Made by a program: the position numbers and the translations under genes. From Ctena decussata (Eukaryota; Mollusca; Bivalvia; Lucinida; Lucinidae), in assembly GCA_963989385.1 (NCBI GenBank), contig OZ022513.1, positions 23,997,928 to 24,061,927 of the forward strand: 64,000 nt of DNA, written 5' to 3'. This document shows positions 22,137-33,782 of the stretch, one piece after another. The notes beneath the pieces are model-generated. The model was not told the DNA's origin, did not search any database, and worked only from the letters and a program-made list of their open reading frames with translations. The number at the start of each line of letters is the position of its first letter. The stretch's first letter is position 1.

Positions 22137-22640
22137 CTTAAAGGCCCCATTGCTCTTTCAGCATGAACAATTTTATCTTGAGGTATCACTGCAGGTCTCT
22201 CTCTACAGTTTCGTCAATGCAAATAACCATGATTAGCCATCGTTAAACAAATAGAATATCCTTGAGTTTCCCATCAAACGGCTTTAAAAATTTATTTGGG
22301 ACATTTTAGTTTGCAACTAAAATGACCTACTTCCGATTTCAATATGTTAACTAAAATGGTAAAAATACAATGTACAGCTGTGGAGCCCTAATCATTATAC
22401 CGTCTATGTTTATATAGCATTGCTAGACGGGAAACCAGACCAGGAAATTGTAGTTTGTAGAGCGAATTGTTATTTTTCAAAAAGTTTTCTCTCCTTTTTG
22501 CCAGTTATACATGTATGACTCAATATATGCACATCAACCCACATTTTATTACCAAACGCGAAAGTTGAACCGCTTTTTACAATGATTTGAGTTTTCACGT
22601 TTTTACACTTGATAGGACTATGGGGACTGTAACCTCTCAT
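22137..22640. repeat. Single arm of the large foldback (third copy)
   Basis: CTTAAAGGCCCCATTGCTCT, TCCTTGAGTTTCCCATC, ACATTTTAGTTTGCAACTAA and TGATAGGACTATGGGGACT follow the order of the right arm at about 21100-21520. The partner arm is absent. Confidence 0.7.
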
Positions 22641-23309
22641 TTGGCGTGAGTAAATCAAATCCATATTAGACACCTGACATTACGGTCAATATATGCTATT
22701 TAAGATTACCAGACAGTTACGAAAAAAGTCATTCATCACCGAGGTTATCTCGCCACGCAGTCATTGTTTTAAAGTGCGTGTGTCTGCAAGTATAAGAATT
22801 CGATTTGTCTGACAGAAGTGCTTTGAGATCGATCATGATCTTGAATGGATTTTATTTGCTCTTATTGAACCGGATCTTAAACTATTTTGTCGTTGTTTAT
22901 AAAAAAAAAGGCAATGTCAGCAATCGACTTGCGTGTTTTCCAGTTTCCATTTGTCGAAGGTCATCAGCTCGGGAAGACCCTAAACAACATAAACAGCACA
23001 GCTAGAACAACCCGCCAGTTCCGTAAATCCTTTCTCTAGCATCCGTGGGATTCCTTTGTTTGTCTTATATCATGCCTCTTCGCATCCAGTCTATAACATA
23101 TTTTACAAAATATGCAAGCGTATCTTGTAAATGCTAAAGTAATATGGGCCCCAAGTCCACCGTCATATAAGGAATAATTGGATGGTGTGATACTTTGGAG
23201 TGCTGAAGGCATTTAATACTACTTTTCAAAAATAGTAATTTCCACATTAGCAGAGTGTGGTTCATATTTTCAAATTCTGTGGGATCAATGAATTATTTAA
23301 AGAATATTT
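22641..23309. other. No recognised feature
   Basis: AT-rich anonymous DNA with short frames only. Confidence 0.3.
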
Positions 23310-23548
23310 GAGCCGCGACACGAGAAAACCAACAAAGTGGTTGTGCGCCCAGCGCAGACTAAGATCAGCCTGGGTATCCGCCCAGTCTAACCAGACTCTT
23401 CGCTAAGCACTGAAAGGGTAGCTAAGGGTCTCAGTTACCTCCATGCGGACAGCGAAGAAGACTCTGATCAGACTGGGCGGATGCCCAGACTGATCTGAGT
23501 CTGCACTTGGCGCACAACCACATTGTTGGTTTTGTCGTGTCGCGGTTC
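23310..23548. mobile_element. P foldback element, copy 6
   Basis: Ends GAGCCGCGACACGAGAAAAC and TTGTCGTGTCGCGGTTC. ATTT flanks both sides exactly (23306-23309 and 23549-23552). The interior reads in full, with CTCCATGCGGACAGCGAAG marking the asymmetric centre. Confidence 0.9.
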
Positions 23549-23696
23549 ATTTAAAAATAGAGTTTTGCTTTAGACTCTGCTAGAGGGTTGGGTTTAAATT
23601 ACTATGATTGTTTTGAACATTCCCAGTTACAATGTAAACCGTATATGCTATTTTCGATTCATTGGTGTACCCTTATTTTCAAGATTTATTAATAGA

Positions 23697-24050
23697 CTTT
23701 ATCTTATGACGTCGCATCTGAGAGTGTAATAAAGCCATGCATTAAAAACGATAATTCACTAGTGGATTGAATATGCAAATTACGCCGTAACGTTATGCGT
23801 TGACGTCCATAAAACGTCGCGTGTTCTATTGGCGAAATCGTGACATTTTAATGCAAAATTTGCTGGTAAATGCGATTTTAGTGTCATATGATAAATAGAA
23901 TCTTGCATTCATGCTCCTGTATTACTGAATTTATTAAACTCGTTGGTGAAAACGATAAGATGCTCGGCAAAGCCACGCATCTTATGTTTTTCCCCAACTC
24001 GTTTAATAAATTCAATAATACATTAGCACTCATGTAAGATCCTCTATATA
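23697..24050 (+). mobile_element. Promoter-hairpin element, family H-C, copy 1
   Basis: The block has TATGACGTCGCATCTG, GTTGACGTCCATAAAACGTC and TCTATTGGCG (inverse CCAAT-like). A hairpin at 23890-24050 begins GATAAATAGAATCTTGCATT, has arms GAATTTATTAAACTCGTTGG and inverse, and a loop around GATGCTCGGCAAAGCCACGC. The sequence GATAAATAGAA opening the hairpin is shared with H-B. A second copy is at 35366-35706. Confidence 0.75.
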
Positions 24051-25276
24051 TGCTTCTGGGGGATTTTCCATCAGCTCAATGGACACACCTTCATGTGTTG
24101 TTTTCTTTTTTGCCATTTTATAAACTGGAAATAACTTCTGTTACATGTACATGTACCTGCAGGTTTGGGCCAGTGGCATTAAGAGTTAACCTCAATTGTT
24201 AATGGAGGATAAACCGAAAATGACCGTGTCTTTACTTAAAATGTACCCATTTACCACAACAGATTTTACCTGTTGAATTCTTTTAGTGCATTCACCAAAG
24301 AATGGGCTACGTGCAGTAAAATAAGCATATGTGCAAGAAAAAGAGAAAAGACCCTGATAAGATTACTAAACAGGAGAAAGGACCAGGTATGATTTGGGCC
24401 ATATTTGGCCCCCTCTCAAAATTTATTCAAATATTGTTTGTTTGTTTTTTCATTAGTCACCTTGTCAGCAATATAAATCTAGAAAATGGAGATGTTATGG
24501 CTTGTACAAGGAAAGTTACAGCCATTCGTTTGATCATGCAGTTCTGCCCTGATTTTTAGCAAAATTTAGGGGGTAGGAATACATTTTGCCATATATAACA
24601 AAGAAAGGAATTTAAAAGTAAATGATAAGTATCAGATCTAATAATGTATGTTATATTAATACTAAATCTCTTTGACATTTACTGGTCTGCATCTTATCAC
24701 GTGCATGAAGGGCGATAACTCTTGATAGATCATTGAAATTGTCGGATTACAGAAACGCTACATTAAACTGTTTTTCAGTCGAAAATTTACGTTTTCGGGG
24801 CATGCCACAATTGCAGTATTTTGTCTTTCAAGGGAATTTAGATAAACCATTCGTTTCCAGATCAACTCATGTGCAGCGGTCACTTTTTCTCGGAATAGAA
24901 CGTATTAGTCTTAAAGAAATCGGATGAAAAAATATTTAAATATATGTGGGTAAGGATAAACTTAGCATTATTCTTGCGAGTTGATAAGTTGAAAATAAGA
25001 AGAAATGAATACAAAAACAACAAAGATATAAAGCTAATAAAAATATTTGCATTCAAAGTAAACATTTATCTCTAAGAGAGAAAAAAGGGAGATAACTTAT
25101 GATTTACATTGAAACTGCATAGCAGTTAATGGTAATGAACACATTTCTTTTTATAACTGCTGACTTGCTTTTGCAAACATAGGCCAGATTTTTTATGCGC
25201 TTCCTTTTATATACGTTGTTATATAAACAAAAACATAAAAAATAAACTATTTACCCTAACCGTTTCCATGGCAACG
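24051..25276. other. Anonymous DNA with one repeated fragment
   Basis: GGACCAGGTATGATTTGGGC then CATATTTGGCCCCCTC (24380-24415) recurs in inverse orientation at about 27383-27422. The two could be ends of a 3-kb element or independent fragments. No gene recognised. Confidence 0.35.
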
Positions 25277-25282
25277 ATTTTC

Positions 25283-25310
<28 letters not shown>
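25277..25310 (+). repeat. Poly-A tract
   Basis: An uninterrupted run of about 33 A. It may be a retroposon tail, but the upstream sequence matches no repeat seen here. Confidence 0.8.
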
Positions 25311-25314
<4 letters not shown>

Positions 25315-25552
25315 AGCGAAACAAGAAATTAGATATCTTTCATACATGTGCTTGTAATTATCATGACTTGTTTTTATCGTGTGGTTCATTATTTTCGCAC
25401 GATTTTTTTAAGTTATTAATATATCAACCATATATGTAATACCAACTCTTAATGAAGCTAATCAGCAGAATAATCAGAATGATAGTCGTGTTTTTCATGC
25501 ATGAGAGTGGGTGGGGTAACTAAGACACTGAGTTATTCATACCGTAATACTA

Positions 25553-25800
25553 GGTTGGTTGGTTGTTTGTTTTGGGGTTAACGGCCTTTTGAGACAGTAT
25601 TTCAGTCTATATCGGGCCGTCTCCCAAAGAGTGGGAGAAAGGAGAGAGAAATGATACACGAGAGAAAAAATGTCCAAACAACCCCCACCCGCAACTACTG
25701 CAAGCACAGTTGGCCCTTGCCCTACTTTCATCCAAATCAGTAGGACGCCCCGGCACTGGAAGTTATACCCAGCACCATCGCACGACCCAACCACCATCCG
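25553..25800 (-). mobile_element. SINE-like repeat S2, minus strand copy
   Basis: On the minus strand it reads GTCGTGCGATGGTGCTGGG, CGTCCTACTGATTTGGATG, GACGGCCCGATATAGACTGA, AATACTGTCTCAAAAGG and CCGTTAACCCC. It ends in a simple (AAAC/AACC)n tail. Same family as 18862-19093. Confidence 0.75.
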
Positions 25801-26588
25801 TAATACTGGGTAACAGGGTAATTCACAATCTTTGTCCTATTATATAAACAGCCGTAGGTATTGGAAACAAAGGGCAATGAATATTTTGATTAGACTATGC
25901 ATTGCTCATACTTTGCCATAGCTAAGCTCTTACTATGGTACTATTATCAACTACGGCGGACTTTAGAGCTACTACTGCAATCTTAAATTCCTCGCAAAGG
26001 ATCGCTTTTAGATCTTCGTTTTGACGCTGAGTGCAGTCCAGAACTGCATTGTCGCCATAACACTCATGATTGTATAGCTCAGAGCAATTTTCTATCCATC
26101 TGCTGATTTGTTAGACATGTCCTCGACTTGTTCTGGATAGTTAGGATCTACCCTGTTATCTGAATTTTAATCCACATCAGCTGATGTGCCTACTTGCAGT
26201 TGTGTTATTTCAGTCTCCTTGCACCGAGTATCCCTACTTAATCACTCCTCCTTTGCTCTCTTCAGGGCATCTGAACCCTTTTGTAAGCCTTCATGTATTC
26301 TCTCGCCTCTTCTGCTTCATACCGCCTCCTTTTCAAATTCCTCCTCGCATCGCAGAGGTCGAGAACATCCAGTGCCCAGTGCATGTACCTGCGATGTTCG
26401 TTTCCAAGTATTTCTTTTGAAAAACGGACGTGACCCCGTCATTTCTCAGTCAGACAATACCCAATATGATGTTACTTGGTTTTATATATGAAATGGGAGC
26501 AACACTAACATACAATTTAAAGAGAATCTTACAAGTGATATGCATAAAAAAATATTGTTTGATGATTTGAGGTCTGAAGCATGTTTCT
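25801..26588. other. No recognised feature
   Basis: Two overlapping frames of 78 and 101 codons lie at 26184-26491, with no domain and no mutual support. I see no gene. Confidence 0.3.
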
Positions 26589-26640
26589 GCAACCCCCCCC
26601 CCCCCACACACACACACACACACAGAGAAACACACACCTA
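26589..26640. repeat. Poly-C and (CA)n microsatellite
   Basis: A run of about 14 C followed by (CA)n. Frames crossing it are spurious. Confidence 0.9.
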
Positions 26641-26734
26641 CCTCCCATCACCCCCAACACCAATTAATGGATTCATGAGTACAAATATCGCACTACTACT
26701 ACTTACTATTACTATTTCAATTCTCCTAACGACG

Positions 26735-26862
26735 CTCCCCAAGTGGCTCAGCGGTAGTACAAGTACCGTCTTTCGGTACCGTCTTTTATTCGCTGTCCCG
26801 ATCGCAACAACATTGCAGTTGCATGTATCCTTCAGAATCAGGAGTTGTTTCTGACAATAGGT
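26735..26862 (+). repeat. Possible tRNA-SINE head fragment
   Basis: AAGTGGCTCAGCGGTAGTAC resembles a polymerase III box A, like that of the SINE at 4877. No box B is recognisable downstream, so the copy is partial or decayed. Confidence 0.35.
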
Positions 26863-27102
26863 CAAGCGTCGTCATGAATGAAGAAGCGAAAAACTATGTT
26901 TTGCATCATAATATATTCTGGTATTACTTATCAAAAAGAAGGTAAAGCGGTCTGTTTTGGTTTTTTATTTCGTAAAATTTCTTGGCGATCCTGTAGATTG
27001 TCTACCTTCACTGCCAAAAGAGTTTCTGTCGCACGCGCGTCCTTGTAAGGCAACCGTTGTCAATGACGTTATTTTATTTAGAAACATTTAAAATTAGGTG
27101 TC

Positions 27103-27188
27103 AGCGCAGGCAAGTGCACAGCTGAATTTTCCACACATTGTTGATGTTCTTAAAATGCATTATTATCAGCTGTGCACTTGCCTGCGCT
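27103..27188. repeat. Hairpin with 23-bp perfect arms
   Basis: AGCGCAGGCAAGTGCACAGC plus TGA at 27103-27125 is exactly inverted at 27166-27188, with a 40-base AT-rich loop. Probably a small MITE; a hairpin RNA is possible. Confidence 0.7.
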
Positions 27189-29249
27189 CAGGTAGTTTTC
27201 GGCCCGAATGCAAGCCAAAAATGGCCGAAATTGCCAAAATCAGCTGAGGAGGGATACATTTAGAGGCTCAGAAGAAGTTAAATATCATTAGAGTATAGAT
27301 TATTTTAGTCAGAATTGATGGTTAAAGGTTTAAACTCATACATTACATGAACAGAAGTTAAAGAAGTGCAATTTTGAAAATTCATAAATGAGGGGGCCAA
27401 ATATGGTCCAAATCATACCTGGTCCTTTAATCTGAGGCTACTCATTTTTATGAGCTTACCTGTTTACCTGCAGTAGGTTACAGAATAACATAAGAGAAAT
27501 ATTGTTAAGTGTAACATAAACCCTTATCCTGCTATTCCCGGCAGAACAGTCCAATTGGAAAGTTTTCTTTTTTCAGCGTCTTCAACGGTTTTTGATAAAT
27601 CACGTGACCGATATTTTTTAAACTATGTGACATACATCCCTCCACGAAAATGGGGGCACACACAACATGTTTTTAACATGTTACATGCGGCAATACCGGT
27701 CACATTTTACGGCAGTTATGACTTCTCGAGAAAGGGTACCACATATCAAGGGCAGACTATCATTTAACTAAGCAGGAAAAAGGTCACAAAGATTCTTCAT
27801 TTTTCAACAAAATAAAAAAGGACAAGTTTCGTGATCTACTCGCTTTTTTGCAAGAAGAGGCTCCCTCCAAAGGGGATCTGCATGATCAAGAAAAGGTTTT
27901 ATTCTCGGAGAGCGTCTTCTTATCCGTAAGATTTGACATCCATTTAGAATAAAAGAGTTATTCCTCTGAAACTATTCAGAATAGTATAGTCTAGACTTCA
28001 AAGGCATGTTTTTGCATATAATGATTTGTTAGGAATCAGGAAGAATACTTCTATATTGTAATTAAAGTGCATACACAAAGTACAGTCAAATCAATTTCTT
28101 AAAAGGTCATTTTGGTAGATCACTTAGGATGAAGAAGAGTTATAAGTCTACTGCAGAGATGTTTTGGTACATTTACAGTGCATTACATATACAATACTTA
28201 GACTTGCCGACTAATGATGGCACATGGGATTAGTAGATAATTTAATGTTTATTTCCGTAACAGGGAAAGTGTCAATAATCACTTTGTTTTGTCATGCGTC
28301 TTCTTATCGTGACCTAGAGTTCGTTCTCAACAAATAAAAGAGTTCTTTCAAGAGCAGAGAACACATAAAAAAGAAGGAACATGGGTCATACTTTATAGTA
28401 GCCGCTACTCAATTACGATCAGTGACCCCGACAATATAATTTTTCCGTAAACCCCGATAATGAATTGAAATTTAAAGGGTAAAGAAAACTAGTATACAGA
28501 ATCCTGAAATATTTCTTCCTTTGAAAACTAATGCTGGAAAACATGGAAGTGATACACTAAACTACGTATTACAAAACAAATTTAATTTTCATTTATTTCA
28601 ACTAAACTTTCTACTGGTAATTAAGCGCAATTTTACTGGTCAAGAGCGTACAAAAAATGGCGTTTATACTTCGATAAATCCCCTGAACCAGAACTTGGAC
28701 TTTTTCTTTGCGGCAGTTTATAAAATACTCGGTATAACTGAAGTTAAAAATGACTGGGTTGGAATTACAAAAAAAAAAAAATGAATTATATTGTTGTTTT
28801 CCTCAGTTTATGAGTGACACATCGATAAAATCCACTTATATAAATGTCATTCCTATAATCAGCGACATTTGCCATAAGCATATTGCTTTTAACATTATTT
28901 CGCATTATTTATGAATATTTAAAGTAAAGTTGATTAAGAGTATTAATATTACTACCTTAGAAATCTCATGGTATCTGCTTCAAAGGAACGCATTGATTAG
29001 TAGTTGTTTAATGTAACTGGATAGGGCGCCATATGTAAAGTATAAAGGAAAATTACGTTTCAAAATTCCCAGTCCGTCATAGTGCAGAATGTATACCCTC
29101 TGGCCCTTTTGGATCATTGGGCGCATACAGAGACAGCTTGAAAATAAAAGTTCCACTGAAGCCGGTGGTATACGGCATTATTTTATCAGTGTTGCAACAT
29201 TTTATTATTGCACATGCAAAGTCTTAAGTCAGCTATATGTAATGCATTT
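27189..29249. other. No recognised feature
   Basis: About 2 kb of AT-rich DNA containing the inverse GGCCCCC fragment (27383-27422). An 87-codon frame at 28521-28784 ends in a lysine run from a poly-A tract. Nothing supports a gene. Confidence 0.35.
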
Positions 29250-29326
29250 TTTCGGATGCCCAGGCTGAACTGAGTCGACTCGTCACTGGGCCCACATGCC
29301 TTTTTGTTGGTTCTGTCGTGTCGCCA
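29250..29326. repeat. P foldback element, right-half fragment
   Basis: CGGATGCCCAGGCTGAACTG, TTTTTGTTGGTTCTGTCGTG and TCGCC match the right third of the P family. The left part is missing. Confidence 0.7.
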
Positions 29327-29394
29327 TCTTTGATTCCAGATGACGTTCTATCGGGATTCATCTCTTATTGGCTCCCCTGGACAATGGGCACTTC

Positions 29395-29485
29395 ATTATC
29401 CTTCCAGGAGCAAGTTCTTTCTTTTTCATGAACTTTTTCCGAAAAAGTTCATGAAAAAGAAAGAACTTGCTCCTGGAAGGATAAT
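29395..29485. repeat. Perfect 91-bp palindrome
   Basis: Arms of 45 bases (29395-29439 and 29441-29485) are exact inverses around a single central C. The left arm starts ATTATCCTTCCAGGAGCAAG. The interior TTCTTTCTTTTTCATGAAC shows weak likeness to the AATTTGCTCC hairpin family. Confidence 0.9.
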
Positions 29486-29654
29486 TTTGTCTTTAAGAGA
29501 AACCCAAAATAAAATATGATACAAGTAGTTCTTTTTGTTAAGAACTACCTTCCATGTAAGAGGCCCCAGAACTACCTCATACGCAAATAGTCAGAGGCAT
29601 CATATTAAGCATATGTGAGTCTTCCTTTCATTACGATATTATCCTAAATATGTT

Positions 29655-30118
29655 GAGTCCTCGTCTTTGCTTCTTCATGGTGTTGAAATTTGATTTATGT
29701 GTTTACCGTGATGATTCATTGACGAGTTAGAGGGTTATCATGCGAACCGAACAACCAACTAAATGTTTTGTACCACTTCAGAAACTGAGGGTGAGGTTGG
29801 GCCTGTAAAATCGATTTAAGCCCCCCAGTAATTCATTACTGACCGTTCCAAGGCGGTAGTTCTGTTGTGGTTCTCTGTTGCCTGTTTTTGGTGTCAGAGT
29901 TTCTGTGATGTTTTACCTTATGTATGTTCTTATTATTTTTGGTTCGGTTTGGGTTGCTGAGTGGCCACCTTTTGGGAACAAGCTGCTCACTCGGTTGGCC
30001 ATATGTTCTCTGTATCTTGATTATTTGTAATCTTAGTTGTTTCCAACTATGGTTTGAGGGCTGGATTTGGATTTTGATTGTTTCAGTTCCTGGTCTTTGC
30101 ATACTTTTTACTTTTAAT
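29655..30118 (+). mobile_element. Penelope-like element, 3' tail only
   Basis: Matches, in opposite orientation, the region downstream of the reverse transcriptase pieces at 54757-55352. Shared words include GAGTCCTCGTCTTTGCTTCT, TGTGTTTACCGTGATGATTC, TTCAGAAACTGAGGGTGAGG and TTCAGTTCCTGGTCTTTGCA. It ends TTTTTACTTTTAA. This is a 5'-truncated insertion with no reverse transcriptase. Frames of 87 and 126 codons on the two strands are by-products. Confidence 0.8.
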
Positions 30119-30682
30119 AAACCCCGCCGAATGCGGAGGGACATTTTTTCTTTCCACGTCCATTCGCCAGTACGTCTAGAGCCATAACCACTGAACGTAA
30201 TTTCACGAAACGTCAAATAAGTTTATATCACTTTTACATGTGTAACGCGCTGATGCAAATCCTGTTTTGTCATACTGGCTTCAATAGTGCATGAGTTATC
30301 AACTTTGCATTGATTTAAAATCAATAAAATGAGCCAAAAACTAAGTAATCAATTATCGGACTTAGTGAAATTTATCACCATGATACAGTTATGCATATAA
30401 AGTTCCGTTAGCATGGCTTCAGTAATCAGCTATTAGAATTCTATGAAACTTAAATGTGGTCACTAAATCAGATTGCGATCTGTAGTCACCTTTGTTTAAA
30501 CTCTGTCTTTCTGAAACAATTTTCTAATACAAGTGGACACTTGTCCAGCTTCCCTGCATCCAGGTGACTATGTCTATTTCTAAAAATATGGTTTGTAGTA
30601 ATAATATCCAATTTACGGCTTCCCTATCTGTTTGATGTACTTTTTAGACGTATCAAACAAAAAGGCGTTTAAAGTGTTAAGT
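30119..30682. other. No recognised feature
   Basis: Anonymous AT-rich DNA. Confidence 0.3.
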
Positions 30683-30933
30683 GTGAGGGGTGGGTTGCGC
30701 TCGGGCGATGGTGCTTAATAATTTTCATTGCCGAGGCGTCCTACCAGTTTGCATAATAGTGAAGGCAAGGGCCTACTGTGCTTGTAGCAGGTGCGGGTTG
30801 GGGTTGTTTGGATAATTTTTCTCTCGCCTTTAATCTCTTTTCTTTCTCTCTTTCTCTGGGAGACGCTTCAATATAGACTGAAATACTGTCTCAAGGAGCC
30901 GTTAAACCCAAACGAACGAACGAACCAACCAAG
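30683..30933 (+). mobile_element. SINE-like repeat S2, plus strand copy
   Basis: GTGAGGGGTGGGTTGCGCTC, GGCGTCCTACCAGTTTG, GGGTTGGGGTTGTTTGG and TAGACTGAAATACTGTCTCA follow the family order. Tail of AACG/AACC repeats after GCCGTTAAACCC. Confidence 0.7.
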
Positions 30934-31163
30934 CAATTTAAAGTGTAACGATACGTTTTGGTCTTTCGCTGCATTTCTGAACAAAGGCAGACATTTTCTG
31001 TTACCTTCTGTCTGCTTTCTGGGCGTCAAAACCCTTTTCTAAAATGGGATTTTCTCTTACAGAAAGGAGTTTGCTGTCAGAGGAGATTAATGTAAACTTG
31101 TAAAGTTGACCACAATTGAGAAAGGTGGAAAAAAAAAATAGTAGGCTTTGTTCTAAATTATTT

Positions 31164-31399
31164 GAGCCGCGACACGAGAAAGCCAACAAAGTGGTTGTTC
31201 GCCTAAAGCAGACTCAGATCAGCCTCGGCATCTGCCCAGTCTAATCAGACTCTTCGCTTAGCGTTTAAAGGGTAGCTAAGGGTGTGATCTACCATCATGC
31301 GGACAGCGAAGACTCTGATCAGACTGGGCGGATGCCCAGGCTGATCTGAGTCTGCGCTGGGCGCACAACCACATTGTTGGTTTTCTCATGTTGCGGCTC
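31164..31399. mobile_element. P foldback element, copy 7, inserted in a Penelope-like tail
   Basis: Ends GAGCCGCGACACGAGAAAGC and ATGTTGCGGCTC, with ATTT on both sides (31160-31163 and 31400-31403). The related tail at 52133-52330 reads CTAAATTATTTAGTTCAG with a single ATTT. That supports an empty site, the element ends and the 4-bp duplication. Confidence 0.9.
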
Positions 31400-31403
31400 A
31401 TTT

Positions 31404-31590
31404 AGTTCAGTAAAGATAGCTGAGTTGCCACCTATTTGGGAAAGAGCTGCTGATTCGGCATATCACCTGTAATTTATTGTTTGTTGGGATGTCTTTGTCA
31501 ATATTTCCCTTTGATGTTGGGGATAGGGTTTGGGATCTGATTCAGTCAGTTCCTGAAGTGTAGTTACTCTTTAAATTTGCTACCACTGAA
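31404..31590 (+). repeat. Penelope-like 3' tail, diverged subfamily
   Basis: AGTTCAGTAAAGATAGCTGA, GGGATAGGGTTTGGGATCTG and TCAGTCAGTTCCTGAAGTGT match 52145-52325 closely. They show spaced similarity to the 3' tail at 29960-30118 (TGCCACC, GGGAA, AGCTGCT, TCAGTTCCTG). I infer a related but distinct element family. Confidence 0.6.
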
Positions 31591-32523
31591 AAAGTGGCCA
31601 TTTACCTCAAATGCAAATGTATTAATTTCTCCACGACTAGAAATATTTCTAATATGTACTGGCAACAGGGCCAAATTAGCAAAAGGGCAGACTTTTTTAA
31701 AATTCAAGATTCCATGCACATATAGATGAAGTAATGCAGAGGTCGTTGTAACGAAGGTGTTGCTTTCGTGTACCGGAGATAAATAGCATCTAGCCTGAAG
31801 AAAAATCAGTTAAACGTCTGTCAACCTACTGTTTTGTTCAGCCAGTTAAGCAGTTGTTTTGGTTCCCCTGAGATAAGGGGAAGCTTATAGCAAGCACTCA
31901 GTTATGATAAGACTGGTTCGAATAGAAATCAACGAAAAAATAAGAAATACAGGGCATACAGTCTTTCTGTCGCTACGTTACGTTATGACGTCCAACGTTC
32001 CGTTTGAGAAAAACAAGATGGCGTCAACGTTAACCGCTTCTGTGATCACACAAAATGCAAGGAGGCTGAGCGTTGGGTGGAATTAATGAAAATAAAGCGC
32101 CGTAGAGAAGAAACTGAAAAAGTATTGCCCGTTTTCCGAGGGGATAGATTACTAGGGGGAAATCTGTTTCCTGACAGTTTCTCATTAGTTTGTAGACGGA
32201 GTTCGCAGCTGTGGAGTTGAAATATTTTTATTACAAACTTCATACGACAAAAGAGCATTGTGAAATTGAATCCAGATTCTTACCATGAGTAGTCAGATCA
32301 GGGCCTACACTTCGATCACACATTTTTCTCCGAAACTTTAGAATTAACATGGTGGCAGCCATAGAGAGGCTTTATCCTACCACCCACACATTGTAAAGAG
32401 CGATGTGCTCGCCTATAGGCAGTGCTTATTTTCATATTAGTATAGGCAGTGGTCCAGCGTCTGTTCGTAGCAAACATTTTCAACCGACCTCTCCTCTGAA
32501 AATTTATACGTTTGAAAATGTTA
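31591..32523. other. Anonymous DNA with a CRE-like block
   Basis: CGTTACGTTATGACGTCC at about 31975 is followed by AAGATGGCGTCAACG at 32018, which looks like a promoter and start codon. The frame closes after about 22 codons (MASTLTASVITQNARRLSVG). It may be a remnant of another promoter-hairpin element or a lost first exon; no hairpin follows. Confidence 0.35.
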
Positions 32524-32600
32524 AATCTGCAGCGGGACTCGAATCCTGAGCCGCTATATTAGTACATGTAGGCCATAGCTACAAACCAATGAGGGAAGAG
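32524..32600 (-). repeat. tRNA-like fragment
   Basis: On the minus strand GGATTCGAGTCCCGCTGC is a good polymerase III box B / T-arm. Upstream GTAGCTATGGCCTACATG is a weak box A. A cloverleaf does not close, so this is a SINE head or a tRNA pseudogene. Confidence 0.4.
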
Positions 32601-32929
32601 ACACATACTGGATAGTGACGCATAAAATATCATTAGCTATGAACTGTTAGAATACCTTGTCATGAAAGACAAATGAAAATAAGGTTTGACTTCCGTGGCA
32701 CCATTTTACTTCCTACTTTCAGAATTTCCTGCTGACTGAAGTGTATGTAAGTATAATCTGGGAAGACGTATTTCCTTCTTTGATCTGTAATTTAAATTCA
32801 GGAGTCTAAATATCTGGGACTTTTTTTTGGCAAGAAATACAATCTCACCAATCTAACTTTATTTGCGACTTTTATACCAACATACGTAACATTGTTAATT
32901 TACTACAATTTTCTTCACATAACCCAGAC

Positions 32930-33210
32930 ATTTCTGAAGTAAAAGACATGAGCCGCGACACGAGAAAACCAACAAAGTGGTTGTGCACCCAGCGCAGACT
33001 CAGATCAGCCTGGGCATCCTCCAAGTCCGATCAGACTCTTCGCTAAGCTGTTAAAATGTAGCTAAGGGTCTCAGCTACAGTACCTCCATGCGGGCAGCGG
33101 AGATTCTGATCAGACTGGGCGCATGTCCAGGCTGATCTGAGTCTGCGCTGGGCGCACAACCACTTTGTTTGTTTTCTCGTGTCGCGGCTCATTTCTGAAG
33201 TAAAAGACAT
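32930..33210. mobile_element. P foldback copy 8 between 20-bp direct repeats
   Basis: The element is 32950-33190 (GAGCCGCGACACGAGAAAAC to CGTGTCGCGGCTC). The flanking ATTTCTGAAGTAAAAGACAT occurs exactly at 32930-32949 and 33191-33210. This 20-bp duplication contrasts with 4-bp duplications at copies 1, 5, 6, 7, 9 and 10. Confidence 0.9.
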
Positions 33211-33690
33211 CTAATTGAGACTTGAAGAATTTATTAAATGTAGCTAGAGGGACTCCTGAAATCGATAAATCCAGAAAGATGGAGATGATAAAGGCTTATA
33301 CAAGCTTCTGTCAGCACAAACGTATATCAGTCGTACCATGCTAACGGTTGCTAAAGCATGTCCGAATAGCCAAAGTTCAGACCAGCCTGCATATCTGGGT
33401 TGACTGCTAAAGACCCAGTGGCTCAAAACACAGATTCCTTAGGAACTAAAGAGGGTTGGGCGAATAGGGAGTTTCAAATCAGACTGCGTGGATATGCCTT
33501 CCCTGTTCGCAATACACTAAGGTCTTTTCTCGCTCGTAGCGAGTTATATAGAACCCAATTAAGAAATAAAGCATTTCTATAAATGTACGTACCCATTAAA
33601 CAGCATTAAGTTTAAACAGTCCAAAAAGCAAAAGACAAATTTCACGTCTGCTAAATTCAAAACTATGTTTTATTCAAACTATATCATTTT
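33211..33690. other. No recognised feature
   Basis: Short frames on both strands at 33244-33582, with no domain. Confidence 0.3.
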
Positions 33691-33699
33691 GAGAATTCA

Positions 33700-33782
33700 T
33701 AGACTAGATGGCAAACGGTGTAGATTCTGATAAGGTGGCTAGTAATGAGCCGCCTCATCTGGATCTACACTGTTTGCAAATT
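33700..33782. repeat. MITE core related to the GTCGGGTA family
   Basis: GCAAACGGTGTAGATTCTGA is inverted as GGATCTACACTGTTTGC around GAGCCGCCTCATC. It resembles the core (not the ends) of the MITEs at 19268 and 49869. Confidence 0.55.

Noticed and set aside
29836..30216. 126-codon minus frame and 87-codon plus frame
   Set aside because: Both sit in the non-coding Penelope-like tail, with matching frames in the other copy at 54729-54989; no motif and opposite strands.
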